The notes under the pieces were generated by a model. The model was not told the DNA's origin. It saw only the letters and a list, made by a program, of their open reading frames with translations, and did no database searches. 64,000 nucleotides of DNA from Paracoccaceae bacterium (GTDB taxonomy: Bacteria > Pseudomonadota > Alphaproteobacteria > Rhodobacterales > Rhodobacteraceae): assembly GCA_019454225.1 (NCBI GenBank), contig CP075370.1, forward strand, positions 541,001 through 605,000, read 5' to 3'. The stretch's first letter is position 1; each line of letters opens with the position of its first letter. The position numbers were made by a program, and so were the translations under genes. Below, piece after piece: positions 33,314 through 43,688 of the stretch.

Positions 33314-34213
33314 TCACTGCGCCGCGCGGCTTTGGGCCAGCATCTCGTGCAGGTAGGTCGAGAACTCGTCATGCAGGTCGGCGCGCGCGAGGCCATAGGC
33401 CACGGTCGCCTGCAGGAACCCCGCCTTTGACCCGCAGTCGAAGCGCTGGCCACGGAAGCGGAAGCCGAACACCTGCCCGGGCTTCTTCGTTTCTTCCGCG
33501 ATGGCATCGGTCAGCTGGATCTCGCCGCCCGCGCCCTGGCGCATGCGATTGAGGTTCTTCATGACCTTCGGCGTCAGGATGTAGCGCCCGATGACCGCAA
33601 GGTTCGACGGCGCGTCGGCGGCCTTGGGTTTTTCGACCATGCCCTTGACCGAGACGATCGACCCCATGTCATCGGCGACGTCGAGCACCCCGTAGGACGA
33701 GATCTTGCTGGCCGGAACCTCCATCGCGGCAACCATGTTGCCGCCGGTCTGTTCATAGGCCTCGACCATCTGCTGAAGGCAGGGCTTTTCGGCGGCGATC
33801 ACGTCGTCGGGCAGCAGCACCGCGAAGGGTTCGTTGCCGATCATGCGACGCGCGCACCATACGGCGTGGCCAAGTCCCATCGCCCGGTTCTGCCGGACAT
33901 AGGCGATGGCACCCGAATCCATGTAGGTGTCCTTCAGCACTTCGAGCAGGGCATCCTTGCCCGAGCGGCGCAGCGTGTTCTCAAGCTCGGGCGAGTGATC
34001 GAAGTAATCCTCGAGCGCGGACTTGCCGCGCGCGGTGACGAAGATGAACTCTCGGATTCCGGCGGCGCGCGCCTCGTCGATGGCGTACTGGATCAGCGGC
34101 CTGTCAACCAGCGTCATGATCTCTTTCGGGATCGACTTGGTTGCCGGCAGGAACCGTGTGCCCAGACCTGCCACCGGAAACACGGCCTTGAGGACCTTGC
34201 GGATTTTCTTCAT
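33314..34213 (-). CDS. galU: UTP-glucose-1-phosphate uridylyltransferase
   Basis: The 299-residue protein contains the nucleotidyltransferase signature KAVFPVAGLGTRFLPATKSIPKEI near residue 9. PLIQYAIDEARAAGI, AVLLPDDVI and VEKPKAADAPSNLAVIGRYIL further along are diagnostic of GalU. It makes UDP-glucose, the precursor for exopolysaccharide, LPS core and membrane-derived glucans. A GGAG ribosome-binding site precedes the ATG at 34213. It is first in the run galU - GT - GT - GT14 - sulfotransferase, supplying the activated sugar. The 181-base region upstream holds its promoter, but no hexamer pair stands out. Confidence 0.95.
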   Translation of the reverse strand: MKKIRKVLKAVFPVAGLGTRFLPATKSIPKEIMTLVDRPLIQYAIDEARAAGIREFIFVTARGKSALEDYFDHSPELENTLRRSGKDALLEVLKDTYMDSGAIAYVRQNRAMGLGHAVWCARRMIGNEPFAVLLPDDVIAAEKPCLQQMVEAYEQTGGNMVAAMEVPASKISSYGVLDVADDMGSIVSVKGMVEKPKAADAPSNLAVIGRYILTPKVMKNLNRMRQGAGGEIQLTDAIAEETKKPGQVFGFRFRGQRFDCGSKAGFLQATVAYGLARADLHDEFSTYLHEMLAQSRAAQ

Positions 34214-34394
34214 CTACTCCGACCTGATGCTGCGCTCCCTCGGGAGCGGACCTGCCCACTCTAGCGGACCTGACCCGGAATCTCCACGCCGATTGGGGCC
34301 GTGCTGTGTCCGATTCTTCTGATTTTGTTCGGGCATGTTGGTTTTTCTCGCACCGTTGTCGCCGTGGCGTCAACCGCTGTGCAGCCGTGTCCTG

Positions 34395-35189
34395 TCACGT
34401 GCGCAGGTTCACGCCCGGGGCAAATGCGATGAAGAAGGGGTTGTCCCAGCCCGGCTTGCCATAGGTCAGGGGTGTCAGGTCGTCCATGCGGACGACCGCG
34501 CCGCCCGCGGCGCGCAGAACTGCATCGCCCGCTGCCGTGTCCCATTCCATCGTGCGGCCGAGGCGGGGGTAGAGATCGGCCTCGCCGGTGGCGACGAGGC
34601 AGAACTTGAGGCTGGAGCCCGCGCTGGTCATGTCGCGCACGGCGTAGCGGGCGATGTAGTCGTCGGTGGCGGCGTCACGGTGCGATTTCGAGGCGACGAC
34701 CATGAGGGCCCCGTTGTCGGGGGTGCCGACGCGGAGCGGCGTCTGCGCGCCCGGGCGGTCGGGATCGAAGGGGCCCGCCTCCTCGACGGCGCCGCCGTCG
34801 GGCAGGGTGTAGAACAGCCGTTCCTTCGCCGGGGCATAGACCACGCCCAGGACCGGGACGCCCTCATGCACATAGGCGATGTTGACGGTGAAGTCGCCGC
34901 GGCGCTGGACGAATTCCTTCGTGCCGTCGAGCGGATCGACGATCAGGAAGGTGCGGGCCGACAGCGCGTGGCTGGCGGCCTGTTCCTCGGTGATCAGCGG
35001 CAGGTCGGGGCAGGCGGCGCGCAGGCCCTCGGAAATCACGGCATCGGCGGCCTCGTCGGCCTCGGTCACGGGCGAGGCGTCTGATTTCGCGCGAACGTCG
35101 AAATCGGGCGAGGCATAGACCTGCATGATGCGGTCACCCGCCGACAGGGCAAGGCGGCGCATCAGCGCGACGAGGGCTGCGTGATCCAT
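34395..35189 (-). CDS. cysQ: 3'(2'),5'-bisphosphate nucleotidase CysQ
   Basis: This 264-residue member of the inositol-phosphatase superfamily is of CysQ type. SPVTEADEAADAVI (residues about 39-52), LITEEQAAS (metal-binding Glu), FLIVDPLDGTKEFVQRRGDFTVNIA near residue 84 and MEWDTAAGDAVLRAAGG near residue 208 match CysQ more closely than IMPase. It hydrolyses 3'-phosphoadenosine 5'-phosphate, the by-product of PAPS-dependent sulfation and sulfate reduction. The proximity to a PAPS-using sulfotransferase in the adjoining glycan cluster fits this role. The ATG at 35189 is followed directly by the family N-terminus (MDHAALVALMRRLALSAG). Confidence 0.9.
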   Translation of the reverse strand: MDHAALVALMRRLALSAGDRIMQVYASPDFDVRAKSDASPVTEADEAADAVISEGLRAACPDLPLITEEQAASHALSARTFLIVDPLDGTKEFVQRRGDFTVNIAYVHEGVPVLGVVYAPAKERLFYTLPDGGAVEEAGPFDPDRPGAQTPLRVGTPDNGALMVVASKSHRDAATDDYIARYAVRDMTSAGSSLKFCLVATGEADLYPRLGRTMEWDTAAGDAVLRAAGGAVVRMDDLTPLTYGKPGWDNPFFIAFAPGVNLRT

Positions 35190-35330
35190 GGGGTCTCCGG
35201 TTGCCGGGGGCGGGCCGGGGCCCGCGATTGCCAAAAGGTCGCCGACTGCTTATCCTTGGCGTCAAGGGAACGGCAAGCATTCCCGCGTCAGATTGCGGCA
35301 ATCCGTGCCGCGCCGAGGTCGCCCGAGCCC

Positions 35331-36152
35331 ATGTTTGAACGCCCCGCCCGCCTTTCGCCCATTCAGTCCGCATTCGGGATGGCGGAACTGGTGTTTCATG
35401 CCGCGGTCCGGCACGTGCGGAAGTCGCATGGCAACGCGCTGATCGGGCTGCTGCTGAACATCTTCCAGACCGTGCTGCTGGTCGCCGTGTTCTACCTGAT
35501 GTTCGAACTGCTGGGGATGCGCGGGTCGGCGGTTCGGGGCGATTTCGTCCTGTATGTGATGTCGGGCATCTTCATGTTCATGACGCATGTGAAGGCGCTC
35601 GGGGCGGTGTCGGGGGCCGAGGGGCCGACGTCGCCGATGATGAAGCATTCGCCGATGAACACGCTGGTCGCCATCGCCGCGGCGGCGCTGTCGGCGCTTT
35701 ACCTTCAGTTCCTGTCGGCGGCGGTGGTGCTGGCGGTCTACCACGCAGCGTTCTCGCCGATCACGGTCTACGATCCGGTCGGCGCGATCGGCATGTTCCT
35801 GCTGGCCTGGGCGTCGGGCGTGGGGCTTGGCATCATCGTGCAGGCGGCCAAGCCCTGGTGGCCCGAGGCGGTGACGATGATCACCCAGACCTATCAGCGG
35901 GCGAACATGATCTTTTCGGGCAAGATGTTCGTGGCCAACATGATGCCCGGATACCTGCTGGGCTATTTCGACTGGAACCCGCTGTTCCACATCATCGACC
36001 AGTGCCGGGGCTATCTTTTCCTGAACTACAGCCCGCACTACACGTCGCTGTCCTATCCGCTCTATGCCACGCTGGCGTTCTTCATGCTGGGACTGATGGC
36101 CGAGTTCTACACGCGCAAGCACGCCTCGGCCAGCTGGGGCGCGGGCAAGTAG
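35331..36152 (+). CDS. ABC-2 type polysaccharide export permease (KpsM-like)
   Basis: The 273-residue membrane protein has about six hydrophobic segments in the ABC-2/KpsM arrangement: ALIGLLLNIFQTVLLVAVFYLMF, then helices around LYLQFLSAAVVLAVY, AIGMFLLAWASGVGLGIIVQAA and TLAFFMLGLMAEF. The loop PLFHIIDQCRGYLFLNYSPHYTSLSYPLY resembles capsule and O-antigen exporters. No ATPase partner, KpsE or Wza-type gene lies nearby, so it is either an orphan or pairs with a distant ATPase. It is divergent from cysQ and adjacent to the glycan block, for which it could serve as exporter. The ATG at 35331 is preferred; an upstream in-frame extension is implausible. Confidence 0.78.
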   Translation: MFERPARLSPIQSAFGMAELVFHAAVRHVRKSHGNALIGLLLNIFQTVLLVAVFYLMFELLGMRGSAVRGDFVLYVMSGIFMFMTHVKALGAVSGAEGPTSPMMKHSPMNTLVAIAAAALSALYLQFLSAAVVLAVYHAAFSPITVYDPVGAIGMFLLAWASGVGLGIIVQAAKPWWPEAVTMITQTYQRANMIFSGKMFVANMMPGYLLGYFDWNPLFHIIDQCRGYLFLNYSPHYTSLSYPLYATLAFFMLGLMAEFYTRKHASASWGAGK

Positions 36153-36174
36153 CGCCCGCCGCCCTGTCAGCCGG

Positions 36175-37296
36175 TCAGACCGCGTAGCGCAGGATCGCGG
36201 CAAGCGAAGCCTGTTCGGGGATGTCCTCGCGCCGGACCGCCAGCACGCGGCCGCCCGAGGCCATCACCCGTCCGGCGATTTCGTCCACCACGCCGTAGGT
36301 CGCGGCGCTTTCGTCGGCGGCCAGGGTGACGGCGCCCGTCGTCTCGTCCACCGTGCCGGGCATCACCTCGTCGATATCCACCAGCAGGGTATCGACCGCG
36401 CCGAAGGTGGCGGCGCGCGCCGCAAGATCGACCTGCGTGGTTGCCCGGCCATCGCCCGCGCGCTGCTGCCATGTGGCATGCACGACCGCCAGATCATCCC
36501 GGTGCAGCGCGTCCAGGATGGGGCGCGCCGCCTCGGCCAGTTCGGCGGGGGTCATCCGCACCGGGCTTGCCTGGATCGTCTGGGCCGCCAGCCCGTCGAG
36601 GCTGTTGACCGAGCGGTAGATCGACAGCAGCGGATCGGCGGCGGCCAGGATCAGCGGTTCGGACCGCCCCGAAAGCACCGGCCGCAGCGCCGCGTCGACC
36701 TTTCGGCAATAGGCGCGCAGGCGGGTGTTCTGGCCTTCATCGCCACCGATGCGGCGGGCGTAGGACCGGCTGTTCACATTGGCCGTTCCGGTGGCCGAGG
36801 CCGCATCGCGCGGCAGGTCGGGCACCCGGGTTTCGCGTGCGGGCAGGTCGGCGGAGACCTCGATCAGACGCACGTCGTTTTCGGCAAGCGCCAGCACGAA
36901 GGCGTGCTGCCCGACCGAGACGGCCCGCAGCAGCGGCTTGACATGGAAGCGGTCCGAAACCTGGACCATGGACGCAAGCCGGTTCGGCAGGCGGAAGGCG
37001 CGCAGGCCTTCCGGGGTGACGAACAGGGCAAGCGACCGCGCCTGATGCGTCCAGAAATCATCGTCGTCGATCAGGTCGGCCACCTGTTCCGAGATCGGCC
37101 AGATCGTGCGCTTGGCGGTATCGGCCGCCTCAAGCTGCGCCTCGGCCTCTTTCAACAGGTTCCCGAGCTCGATGCGGGCCTGTCCGATGTGCTGCGTCTC
37201 GGGGGTGGTGGGCAGGTAGAAGGTCACGCTGCCCTCACCCCGCGCGGTTATCAGTTTCATGAGCTGGGCAGCCGTCGGTATGTCCACGTGAAGCAT
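36175..37296 (-). CDS. baeRF-type (archaeo-eukaryotic release-factor-like) protein
   Basis: The 373-residue soluble protein has the layout of the bacterial archaeo-eukaryotic release factor (baeRF) families. In the N-terminal domain, VTFYLPTTPETQHIGQARIELGNLLKEAE, ARSLALFVTPEGLRAFRLPN and HAFVLALAENDVRLIEVS are typical. The middle RNase H-like part contains LILAAADPLLSIYRSVN, and a C-terminal L7Ae-like part contains FGAVDTLLVDIDEVMPG and GGRVLAVRREDIP. Such proteins are proposed to act on stalled ribosomes but are largely untested. An AAAGGA ribosome-binding site precedes the ATG at 37296. It is divergent from dnaK, and the shared 261-base region carries the heat-shock promoter. Confidence 0.65.
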   Translation of the reverse strand: MLHVDIPTAAQLMKLITARGEGSVTFYLPTTPETQHIGQARIELGNLLKEAEAQLEAADTAKRTIWPISEQVADLIDDDDFWTHQARSLALFVTPEGLRAFRLPNRLASMVQVSDRFHVKPLLRAVSVGQHAFVLALAENDVRLIEVSADLPARETRVPDLPRDAASATGTANVNSRSYARRIGGDEGQNTRLRAYCRKVDAALRPVLSGRSEPLILAAADPLLSIYRSVNSLDGLAAQTIQASPVRMTPAELAEAARPILDALHRDDLAVVHATWQQRAGDGRATTQVDLAARAATFGAVDTLLVDIDEVMPGTVDETTGAVTLAADESAATYGVVDEIAGRVMASGGRVLAVRREDIPEQASLAAILRYAV

Positions 37297-37406
37297 CGGC
37301 CGGTGATCCTTTCCTGTTGCATCGGATACCGACTTGGGCCCCGGCCGATCCCTGTTCAACCGCGTGCGATCCCCTGCCGAACACGAAAAATCACGGTGAC
37401 GTGACG

Positions 37407-37435
37407 CTTGCGGCCCCTCTGACCCCCCCCTATAT
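37407..37435 (+). promoter_or_regulatory. RpoH (sigma32) heat-shock promoter of dnaK
   Basis: CTTG (37407-37410), an 18-base spacer and CCTATAT (37429-37435) fit the alphaproteobacterial sigma32 consensus CTTG-N17/18-CYTATNT exactly. The element lies 122 bases before the dnaK start. Confidence 0.75.
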
Positions 37436-37557
37436 ACGCCCCGAAGCCGAAAGGGCGCTGGCCCCGAGGCTCAGCCAGACCAACCAAGGGATCGGGGCGC
37501 GGGGGCCGCAATCGGGCCCGGGCTCCATTGTATCGCCGCAAGCAGAGGTAGCACAGC

Positions 37558-39459
<1,902 letters not shown>

Positions 39460-39478
39460 GACCGCTCGGGAATCTCGG

Positions 39479-39506
39479 GGGGGCGGTCCGGAAACGGGCC
39501 GCCCCC
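39479..39506 (+). terminator. GAAA-capped stem-loop between dnaK and dnaJ
   Basis: A 12-base-pair stem (outer arms GGGGGCGG / CCGCCCCC, inner TCCG / CGGG including one G-T pair) is closed by a GAAA tetraloop, 19 bases after the dnaK stop. Only TTCC follows, so it is more likely an attenuator or mRNA-processing/stability element that lowers dnaJ relative to dnaK than a full terminator. Confidence 0.65.
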
Positions 39507-39534
39507 TTCCGGTTCCACACAGGGGATGGGACCC

Positions 39535-40689
39535 ATGGCGAAACGCGATTACTATGACATTCTTGGCGTGGCGCGCGGGGCTTCGGCGGAAGAGCTGAAG
39601 AAAGCCTATCGCGCCAAGGCCAAGGAACTGCATCCGGACCGCAACCAGGACAACCCCGGCGCCGAGGCCGCGTTCAAGGAAGTGAACGAGGCCTATGACG
39701 TGCTGCGCGACGACCAGAAGAAGGCGGCCTATGACCGCTTTGGCCATGCCGCCTTCGAGGGGGGCATGGGCGGCGGCGGCGGCCCGCGCGGCGGCGGGTT
39801 CCAGCAGGGCGACTTTGCCAGCGCGTTCTCGGACGTGTTCGAGGATCTGTTCGGCGATTTCATGGGCGGCCGTGGCGGCGGCGGCCGCAGCCGGGCGCAG
39901 CGCGGGTCGGACCTGCGCTACAATCTGAGGGTGTCGCTGGAAGAGGCGTTCCAGGGCGTCCAGAAGACGATCAACGTGCCCACGGCCGTCATCTGCGAAA
40001 CCTGCCGTGGGTCTGGCGCCGAAGGCGGTGCCGAGCCCGTCACCTGCCCGACCTGTTCGGGCATGGGCAAGGTGCGCGCCCAGCAGGGCTTTTTCACCGT
40101 TGAACGCACCTGCCCCACCTGCAACGGGGCGGGCCAGATCGTGAAGAACCCGTGCCGGTCCTGCGGTGGCCAGGGCAGGGTCGAGAAGGAACGCGCGCTG
40201 TCGGTCAACATTCCGGCAGGTGTCGAGACCGGCACGCGCATCCGGCTGGCGGGCGAGGGCGAGGCTGGCCTGCGTGGCGGGCCGACGGGCGATCTGTACA
40301 TCTTCATCGAGGTGAAGGATCACGCGATCTTCCAGCGGGATGGCGCGCATCTGTTCTGCCGCGTGCCTGTGTCGATGACGGCGGCCGCCCTTGGAGGCGA
40401 GGTCGAGGTGCCCACGATCGACGGCGGAAAGGCGCGTGTGAAGGTGCCGCCGGGGGCACAGTCGGGCAAACAGATGCGGTTGCGTGCCAAGGGCATGCCC
40501 GCGCTGCGCGGCGGCGGCACCGGCGACATGGTGATCGAACTGGCCGTCGAGACGCCGGTGAACCTGACGCAGCGGCAGAAGGACCTGCTGCGCGAGTTCG
40601 AGAAGCTGAGCGAGGAGAACAACCCCGAGGGGACGTCGTTCTTTTCCAAGGTCAAGGGCTTCTGGGACGGGATGAGCGGGCGCGGCTGA
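39535..40689 (+). CDS. dnaJ: Co-chaperone DnaJ (Hsp40, type I)
   Basis: The 384-residue protein has all type I DnaJ parts. The J domain has the HPD motif ([12 protein letters not shown], near residue 34), followed by a Gly/Phe-rich linker (about 76-120). Four zinc-finger CxxCxGxG repeats follow ([32 protein letters not shown]; about residues 157-220), then the C-terminal substrate-binding domains. It stimulates DnaK ATPase and delivers clients. The ATG at 39535 has AGGGGATGGG upstream; an ATG three codons earlier lies within that ribosome-binding site. It is co-transcribed with dnaK across the hairpin at 39479. Confidence 0.98.
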   Translation: MAKRDYYDILGVARGASAEELKKAYRAKAKELHPDRNQDNPGAEAAFKEVNEAYDVLRDDQKKAAYDRFGHAAFEGGMGGGGGPRGGGFQQGDFASAFSDVFEDLFGDFMGGRGGGGRSRAQRGSDLRYNLRVSLEEAFQGVQKTINVPTAVICETCRGSGAEGGAEPVTCPTCSGMGKVRAQQGFFTVERTCPTCNGAGQIVKNPCRSCGGQGRVEKERALSVNIPAGVETGTRIRLAGEGEAGLRGGPTGDLYIFIEVKDHAIFQRDGAHLFCRVPVSMTAAALGGEVEVPTIDGGKARVKVPPGAQSGKQMRLRAKGMPALRGGGTGDMVIELAVETPVNLTQRQKDLLREFEKLSEENNPEGTSFFSKVKGFWDGMSGRG

Positions 40690-40699
40690 CCGCCGCGCG

Positions 40700-41953
40700 C
40701 TACCGCAGAGCCCGACCCTTCACGATCGCATCCTTGCCGAACCGCGCGCGGATCGCGTCGGTTGCACGCTCGGCACCCTCGCGGGCGCGCGCGCCGGTAT
40801 CCAGAAGGTCGCCGGCCGCCGCCGCCTGCCCTTCGGGGCAGAGATCCGACAGGCCCACCCCGATCAGGCGCAGCGGACCCGCGGGTGCCGCCGCGTCGAA
40901 CAGGGCCTGGGCTGTCCGCCACATCCGGTCGGCGGTCTGCGTCGGGTCGGACAAGGTGGTGCGGCGCGTCACCAGCCGGAAATCCGCGCGCTTCATCTTG
41001 AGCGTCACGGTGCGCCCGGCCAGGCCCTTGGCCTTGGCCCGGTCCGCCACGCGTTCGGCCAGCCGCCACAGATGGCCGGTCAGCAGGTCGGTGTCGGCGG
41101 TGTCTTCGTTGAAGGTTGTTTCCGACGAGATCGACCGCATCGGTTCGTCGCGCGTCACCCGCCGGTGATCCTCGCCCCGCGCCAGATGCCACAGCCGCTC
41201 ACCCATCGACCCGAAGCGCGCGGCCAGATCGGCGCGGTCCCACCGGCGCAGATCGGCAATGGTGCGGATGCCGGCGCCCTCCAGCGCCGCCTGGCCCGCC
41301 ACACCGACCCCCCAGATGGCGCGGACCGGGCGCGGTGCCAGAAAATCCAGCGTCTCGGCCCGGCCGATCACCGCAAAGCCGCGCGGCTTGTCGAGATCCG
41401 ATGCCATCTTGGCCAGGAACTTGTTGTGCGACAGGCCGATGGACAGCGTGACCCCCACCTGCGCTTCGACATCGCGCGCCAGCCGTGCCAGGGTCGTGGC
41501 GGCGGGCGCCCCGTGCAGCCGGGCGGTCCCGGTCAGATCGAGGAAGGCCTCATCCAGCGACAGGGGCTCGATTCCGGGTGTCAGGCGTTCCATCAGGTCG
41601 CGGATCGCGCGGCTGGCCTCGGCATAGGCGGCCATGCGTGGCTTGACCACGGTTGCCTCGGGGCAAAGCTTCAGCGCCTCGAACATCGGCATTGCCGACC
41701 GCACGCCCTTGATCCGGGCGATGTAGCAGCAGGTCGAGACCACACCGCGGGTGCCGCCGCCCACGATCACCGGCCGGTCGCGGAGGGCGGGATCGTCGCG
41801 CTTTTCAACCGAGGCATAGAAGGCATCGCAGTCGACATGGGCGATGGACAGCGTGTCGAGTTCGCCATGCGACACGACACGCCGGGACCGGCAGGCCGGG
41901 CAACGGGGACCGGCGGCAAAGGCGGTCAGGCAATCGCGGCACAGGGCGGGCAT
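40700..41953 (-). CDS. dinB: DNA polymerase IV (DinB) with N-terminal zinc ribbon
   Basis: The 417-residue Y-family translesion polymerase has the palm motifs IAHVDCDAFYASVEK (catalytic Asp41) and PLSLDEAFLDLTG (Asp-Glu pair). YIARIKGVRSAMP lies between them, and a little-finger domain follows. It has a roughly 30-residue N-terminal extension with two CxxC pairs (Cys5/Cys8 and Cys18/Cys21), a probable zinc ribbon absent from E. coli DinB. The ATG at 41953 is used; a GTG three codons upstream is equally possible, and neither has a clear ribosome-binding site. It follows the onium operon on the same strand after 48 bases and may receive read-through. Confidence 0.92.
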   Translation of the reverse strand: MPALCRDCLTAFAAGPRCPACRSRRVVSHGELDTLSIAHVDCDAFYASVEKRDDPALRDRPVIVGGGTRGVVSTCCYIARIKGVRSAMPMFEALKLCPEATVVKPRMAAYAEASRAIRDLMERLTPGIEPLSLDEAFLDLTGTARLHGAPAATTLARLARDVEAQVGVTLSIGLSHNKFLAKMASDLDKPRGFAVIGRAETLDFLAPRPVRAIWGVGVAGQAALEGAGIRTIADLRRWDRADLAARFGSMGERLWHLARGEDHRRVTRDEPMRSISSETTFNEDTADTDLLTGHLWRLAERVADRAKAKGLAGRTVTLKMKRADFRLVTRRTTLSDPTQTADRMWRTAQALFDAAAPAGPLRLIGVGLSDLCPEGQAAAAGDLLDTGARAREGAERATDAIRARFGKDAIVKGRALR

Positions 41954-42001
41954 GGCCGGCACTATGCACGGATGTTCGCAGTTTGTCCATTTTGCCGGCC
42001 G

Positions 42002-42856
42002 CTACAGGCGCAGCGCCTCAAGCTCGGACCAGTCATCGGCGGGCAGGACGAAGGCGGGTTCGTTCACGTCGCGCGTCCAGCCGTAGAAAGCCAGGAACGG
42101 CACCGCGCCAACCTTGATCAGGTGGGGGCGGTCCGGGTCGTTCCAGACAGGGTCATGCGCGGGTCGCAGGTCGAGCGGAAGGCCGGTGCCGAAGCGCCAT
42201 CCATGCGGGCCTGTCAGCGGGGCATAGAGCTCGGGCGCCTTGTGGACATGGTCGCGGTACAGGACCTGGGGCGCGATCAGGAACAGGCCGAAATCGAACC
42301 CTTCCGCCGGATAGGGCGCATCGCCGCCCATCAGCGTGGCGAAGGCGTGGCCCATGGCGAAATCCTCGCCGATCTCGGACAGGGGGTAGCCGTCATAGAC
42401 CTGCCAGTCGAGCAGCGGCGCGGCTGCGGCGATGGCGCCCCGCAGCGCGGCATGGTCGGGTGACATGGCATCGAGCGCGGCGGGCATCCAGCGGTCGACC
42501 ACGGGATGCGCGTTCGGCTGGCCCACAACGGGCGGACCCCGTCGGCTGGCGAGGCCGCGGCGCACTTCCGACGCGCCGGGCAGATCGAATGCGGCCAGAT
42601 AGTCCTCGGCGGCGACGGCCAGCCGGGCCAGCCGGTCGGCCGGGTCTGCCCGCGAACCGGGCGGCGGCGGCAGGCCGCGTTCGGCCAGCATCGGCAGCGG
42701 GTCGCGTCCGTCATGGGCCGCGGCGTCCCGGTAGACGTCAAGCTGAGCCTCGGACAGCGTGCCGTCGCGGAACAGCGCCATGGCGGCGCCATAGCGCACA
42801 CGCCCGGAACCGGGTTGGCCCAGCGGCGTGCGGATCAGGTGGAGGGGGTCATTCAT
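42002..42856 (-). CDS. DMSP-lyase-family cupin protein
   Basis: The 284-residue protein has a poorly conserved N-terminal half and a C-terminal cupin barrel. The first metal motif HVHKAPELY gives His203, His205, Glu209 and Tyr211. The spacing HxHxxxExY is that of the DddL/DddQ/DddW/DddK DMSP lyases, where these residues bind the metal and Tyr is catalytic. A second cupin motif carries His245 (DPDRPHLIKVG). DMSP lyases cleave dimethylsulfoniopropionate to dimethylsulfide and acrylate. Here the enzyme could act on another onium substrate or simply be a cupin of that fold. The ATG overlaps the permease stop by 8 bases, making it the last gene of an 11-gene operon. Confidence 0.62.
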   Translation of the reverse strand: MNDPLHLIRTPLGQPGSGRVRYGAAMALFRDGTLSEAQLDVYRDAAAHDGRDPLPMLAERGLPPPPGSRADPADRLARLAVAAEDYLAAFDLPGASEVRRGLASRRGPPVVGQPNAHPVVDRWMPAALDAMSPDHAALRGAIAAAAPLLDWQVYDGYPLSEIGEDFAMGHAFATLMGGDAPYPAEGFDFGLFLIAPQVLYRDHVHKAPELYAPLTGPHGWRFGTGLPLDLRPAHDPVWNDPDRPHLIKVGAVPFLAFYGWTRDVNEPAFVLPADDWSELEALRL

Positions 42857-43688
42857 TGCTGCGATAGGCCATGCTCTGGTCAAGGATGCGGCGTTTCTCG
42901 GCGCGGTGCATGATCCAGCCGGCAAGCGCCACGCCGGTTCCGACGACGACCACCGTGATCGTCGCCAATGCGTTGATGTCGGGGGTGACGCCCAGCTTGA
43001 CCTTGGACCAGATCAGCAGGGGCAGGGTGGTCGATCCCGGGCCGGTGGTGAAGGTGGTGATCACCACGTCGTCCAGCGAGATGGTGAAGGCCAACAGCCA
43101 GCCCGACAGGATTGCCGGAAAGGCCGTCGGAAGGGTGACATCCCACAGGACCTGCCAGGGTCGGCTGCCCAGATCCATCGCCGCCTCCTCGATCGCGCGG
43201 TCGGCCTGGCTGAGCCGGGCCTGCACGACCGTGGCGACAAAGACCATGGAGAAGGTGATATGCGCCAGCGTCACGGTGGTGAACCCGCGCGAACCCGGCC
43301 AGCCGATCCATTCGGCCATCAGGATGAACAGCATCAGCGACGAGATGCCGGTGATCACCTCGGGCATCACGAGGGGCGCGGTGACGAGCCCGGCAAACAG
43401 GGTCCGGCCGCGGAACCGCCGGAACCGCGCCAGCGCAAACCCCGCCATCGTGCCCAGGATCGTCGCGCAGGTGGCCGAAACCACGGCGATCTGCAGTGAA
43501 AGGACCAGGGCCGCGATCACCTGCTTGTTGGACAAGAGCGAGACATACCACCGCGTCGAGAACCCGCCCCAGACGGTGACCAGCCGCGATCCGTTGAAGG
43601 AATAGACCATCATCGACAGGATCGGGATGTAGAAGAAGGCAAAGCCGAAGCACAGCACGGTGATCAGGAAAATCGGGCGCCGGTTCAT
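42849..43688 (-). CDS. Spermidine/putrescine-type ABC transporter permease (PotC-like)
   Basis: The 279-residue inner-membrane permease has about six hydrophobic segments and the EAA loop EEAAMDLGSRPWQVLWDVTLP, which contacts the ATPase. Landmarks of PotC/PotI are SMMVYSFNGSRLVTVWGGFS near the N-terminus and SLDDVVITTFTTGPGSTTLPLLIWS near residue 210. It belongs with the PotB-like permease, ATPase and binding protein in one importer. The ATG at 43688 overlaps the PotB-like stop (ATGA). Substrates of this transporter class include polyamines but also betaines and other cationic organics, so the substrate is not fixed by family. Confidence 0.92.
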   Translation of the reverse strand: MNRRPIFLITVLCFGFAFFYIPILSMMVYSFNGSRLVTVWGGFSTRWYVSLLSNKQVIAALVLSLQIAVVSATCATILGTMAGFALARFRRFRGRTLFAGLVTAPLVMPEVITGISSLMLFILMAEWIGWPGSRGFTTVTLAHITFSMVFVATVVQARLSQADRAIEEAAMDLGSRPWQVLWDVTLPTAFPAILSGWLLAFTISLDDVVITTFTTGPGSTTLPLLIWSKVKLGVTPDINALATITVVVVGTGVALAGWIMHRAEKRRILDQSMAYRSNE

